NCBI RefSeq assembly: GCF_900091465.1
Contig: NZ_FMHV01000002.1
Span: 4,836,001-4,900,000 of the forward strand
Direction: 5' to 3'
Origin: Micromonospora rhizosphaerae
GTDB taxonomy: Bacteria; Actinomycetota; Actinomycetes; Mycobacteriales; Micromonosporaceae
DNA length: 64,000 nucleotides
Below, piece by piece: positions 62,877 through 64,000 of the stretch. The position numbers were made by a program, and so were the translations under genes. The stretch's first letter is position 1. Every line of letters begins with the position of its first letter. A model generated the notes under the pieces. That model made no database searches, was not told the origin of the DNA, and was given only the letters and a program-made list of their open reading frames with translations.

Positions 62877-63626
62877 TCACTGCCACTGGCCGGTGAGCAG
62901 CGGCGCGGCCGGTTGCTCCGCGCGCCCGATGCGCAGATCCTCGAAGATCGTGTTTCGGGCCGCCCGCTCCACCTCGGCGTCCAGGTCGATCCCGAGCTCG
63001 GCCGAGGCGTCGTGGGCCGCCCCGATCAGCACCAGCTCCACGCCCCCGTGGTCGAGGAACCGGGGCGGATCGAGCGGCGCGAACCGGCGGCCGTGGAAGC
63101 GCTCCTGCAGGTCAGCTGGGAGCTTCGCCTTGCCGGGCCCCGGCAGACCGACCCCGGGCGGCGACGGTGCCTGCGGATTCTTCACCGTGACGATGTAGCT
63201 CGCCTCGGGTTCGATGTCGAGTTCGTGCTGCGGCGGACCGAGACGATGGGGCAGCTCGAGCTGGTACGCCAGATGGGTGTGGTCGTCGTGGCGGGCGATG
63301 CTGTACGCCCCCTCGGCCGCGGGCCGAGCCGCCGGTTGCAGGCGCTCACCACGGGTCTTCGTCTCGTACTGGCGCGGCCGGAGCGCTTCGTAGAGCTGCT
63401 GTGGCCGGCTCACCACGGTGTCGACGAACCCCCAGAAGCGGTTGTGCTCGTCGATCTCGGGTAGGTGCTTGCGGCCGACCACGAGCAGCCGCAGCCGCTG
63501 CCGTCCGCGCCACGGGTGCAGCACCACCAGCAATCGCTGCACCTCCTCCAGCGAGTCCACGTGCTGCTCGCCCACCCGCGGGCGGTAGAGGAAGTAGATG
63601 TCGCCGTCCTCCAGCACCTCGCTCAT
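62877..63626 (-). CDS. Hypothetical protein
   Basis: This 249-residue protein starts MSEVLEDGDIYFLYRPRVGE and has HDDHTHLAYQLELPHRLGPP in the middle. No known motif is recognised and no membrane helix is visible. The ATG at 63626 follows AGGAAAG. It is 15 bases after the 72-residue gene upstream, so they are probably co-transcribed. It converges on the lipoprotein gene. Confidence 0.75.
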   Translation of the reverse strand: MSEVLEDGDIYFLYRPRVGEQHVDSLEEVQRLLVVLHPWRGRQRLRLLVVGRKHLPEIDEHNRFWGFVDTVVSRPQQLYEALRPRQYETKTRGERLQPAARPAAEGAYSIARHDDHTHLAYQLELPHRLGPPQHELDIEPEASYIVTVKNPQAPSPPGVGLPGPGKAKLPADLQERFHGRRFAPLDPPRFLDHGGVELVLIGAAHDASAELGIDLDAEVERAARNTIFEDLRIGRAEQPAAPLLTGQWQ

Positions 63627-63641
63627 GCCGAGACCGCTTTC

Positions 63642-63860
63642 CTACCGTGGCCCGCCATCGGACGCCTCGTAGATCCAGGACTCGGGCGCGCCCTGCGGCG
63701 CGCGCTCAGCCCGGCGGTATTCGATGGTCTCCACCGTCTCGTGCGGTCCGTGCAGTTTCAGCTGGTACGACGGCGGCGGGTCGTCCGCGTTCGGCACGTC
63801 CCAGCCCACGGTCTGCCCGTCGTACGGCCCGCCACGCAGGCGCACGTTCATTTTGTCCAC
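63642..63860 (-). CDS. Small hypothetical protein
   Basis: This 72-residue protein starts at GTG 63860 (VDKMNVRLRGGPYDGQTV) with a TACCGT box six bases upstream on the minus strand, fitting a leaderless start. It has no known family motif. It precedes the 249-residue gene on the same strand and may share its transcript. Confidence 0.7.
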   Translation of the reverse strand: MDKMNVRLRGGPYDGQTVGWDVPNADDPPPSYQLKLHGPHETVETIEYRRAERAPQGAPESWIYEASDGGPR

Positions 63861-63866
63861 ATCCCG

Positions 63867-63872
63867 ACGGTA
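63867..63872 (-). promoter_or_regulatory. -10 box of a leaderless promoter for the 63860 gene
   Basis: TACCGT on the minus strand ends six bases before GTG 63860. Confidence 0.6.
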
Positions 63873-63934
63873 GCGAAGCCAGGTGCCGGGCGGACCCGAG
63901 TCGCCGCAACGCGTACCGTTCTTCGGCTGCCGCG

Positions 63935-64000
63935 CTATTCGTGGGTCAGACTTCGCGGGTTGGCGTCGATCTGCCGGAACATGGCGTACACCGAGTGGTA
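63935..64000 (-). CDS. C-terminal end of a gene that runs off the window
   Basis: The last codons of a minus-strand gene end with YHSVYAMFRQIDANPRSLTH and a final E, then stop at 63935-63937. The family cannot be named from 21 residues. It lies upstream of the two small hypothetical genes on the same strand. Confidence 0.5.
   Translation of the reverse strand, partial: YHSVYAMFRQIDANPRSLTHE

Overview
The window is high-GC actinobacterial chromosome, most likely from a Micromonosporaceae member (Micromonospora-like). The evidence is very GC-rich codon use, frequent GTG and TTG starts, GTGA/ATGA stop-start overlaps, many leaderless starts behind a TANNNT -10 box, and family content (HelY-type Ski2 helicase, LtrA and DUF2267 proteins, AfsR-like and LAL regulators, MHYT protein). 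The genus is inferred from these features, not from a database search. No rRNA, tRNA, CRISPR array or intact transposon was found.

Layout. 1-5.75 kb: an envelope/glycan-type cluster with a cytochrome b561-molybdopterin oxidoreductase, an extended-SDR sugar epimerase with a Cys/His insertion, a polytopic GT-C-like protein, a family 2 glycosyltransferase, a 35-codon relic that looks like the N-terminus of a DUF2064 transferase, and a methyltransferase. 5.7-15 kb: FAD aromatic hydroxylase, CapA-like lipoprotein, DUF2267 protein, SAM methyltransferase, APC transporter, a fused tandem LtrA protein, and a GNAT/UPF0158 pair. 15.7-24.7 kb: the whole Kdp potassium system (kdpFABC and kdpDE), with an unannotated 27-residue membrane ORF in front of kdpF, a 17-bp hairpin between kdpC and kdpD, and a matching direct-repeat box upstream of both the kdp genes and a small membrane gene. 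24.9-32.3 kb: an AfsR-like regulator facing a DrrAB-type exporter, then cydAB. 32.4-42.6 kb: two small membrane proteins, a permease relic, three consecutive DUF2267 genes, a PfpI-family protein, a TMEM175-type channel, a PLP decarboxylase, nicotinate phosphoribosyltransferase and a LAL regulator.

42.7-45.1 kb is a scarred insertion hot spot: an IS256-type relic with a frameshift, a strong terminator, an epoxide hydrolase with atypical codon use, another large hairpin and an IS110-type relic. 45.2-56 kb returns to housekeeping-like content: LtrA, DUF4037, a 5'-3' exonuclease, MHYT protein, HelY helicase, HAD hydrolase, EamA exporter and lipid-kinase-like protein. 56-59.1 kb contains a lipoprotein, a twice-frameshifted esterase, NUDIX hydrolase and an ArsR-type regulator that has lost its N-terminal part at an apparent deletion junction. 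59.2-62.9 kb carries an AMIN-like secreted protein, a large palindromic terminator and a response regulator-histidine kinase-GerMN lipoprotein operon resembling MtrAB-LpqB. The window ends in three small hypothetical genes.

Functionally, potassium and osmotic/stress homeostasis is the main theme (Kdp, TMEM175, APC, DUF2267, PfpI), together with cell-envelope sensing. The most interesting unexplained items are the possible KdpE regulon with its extra micro-ORF, the tandem LtrA fusion, and the IS-flanked epoxide hydrolase islet.
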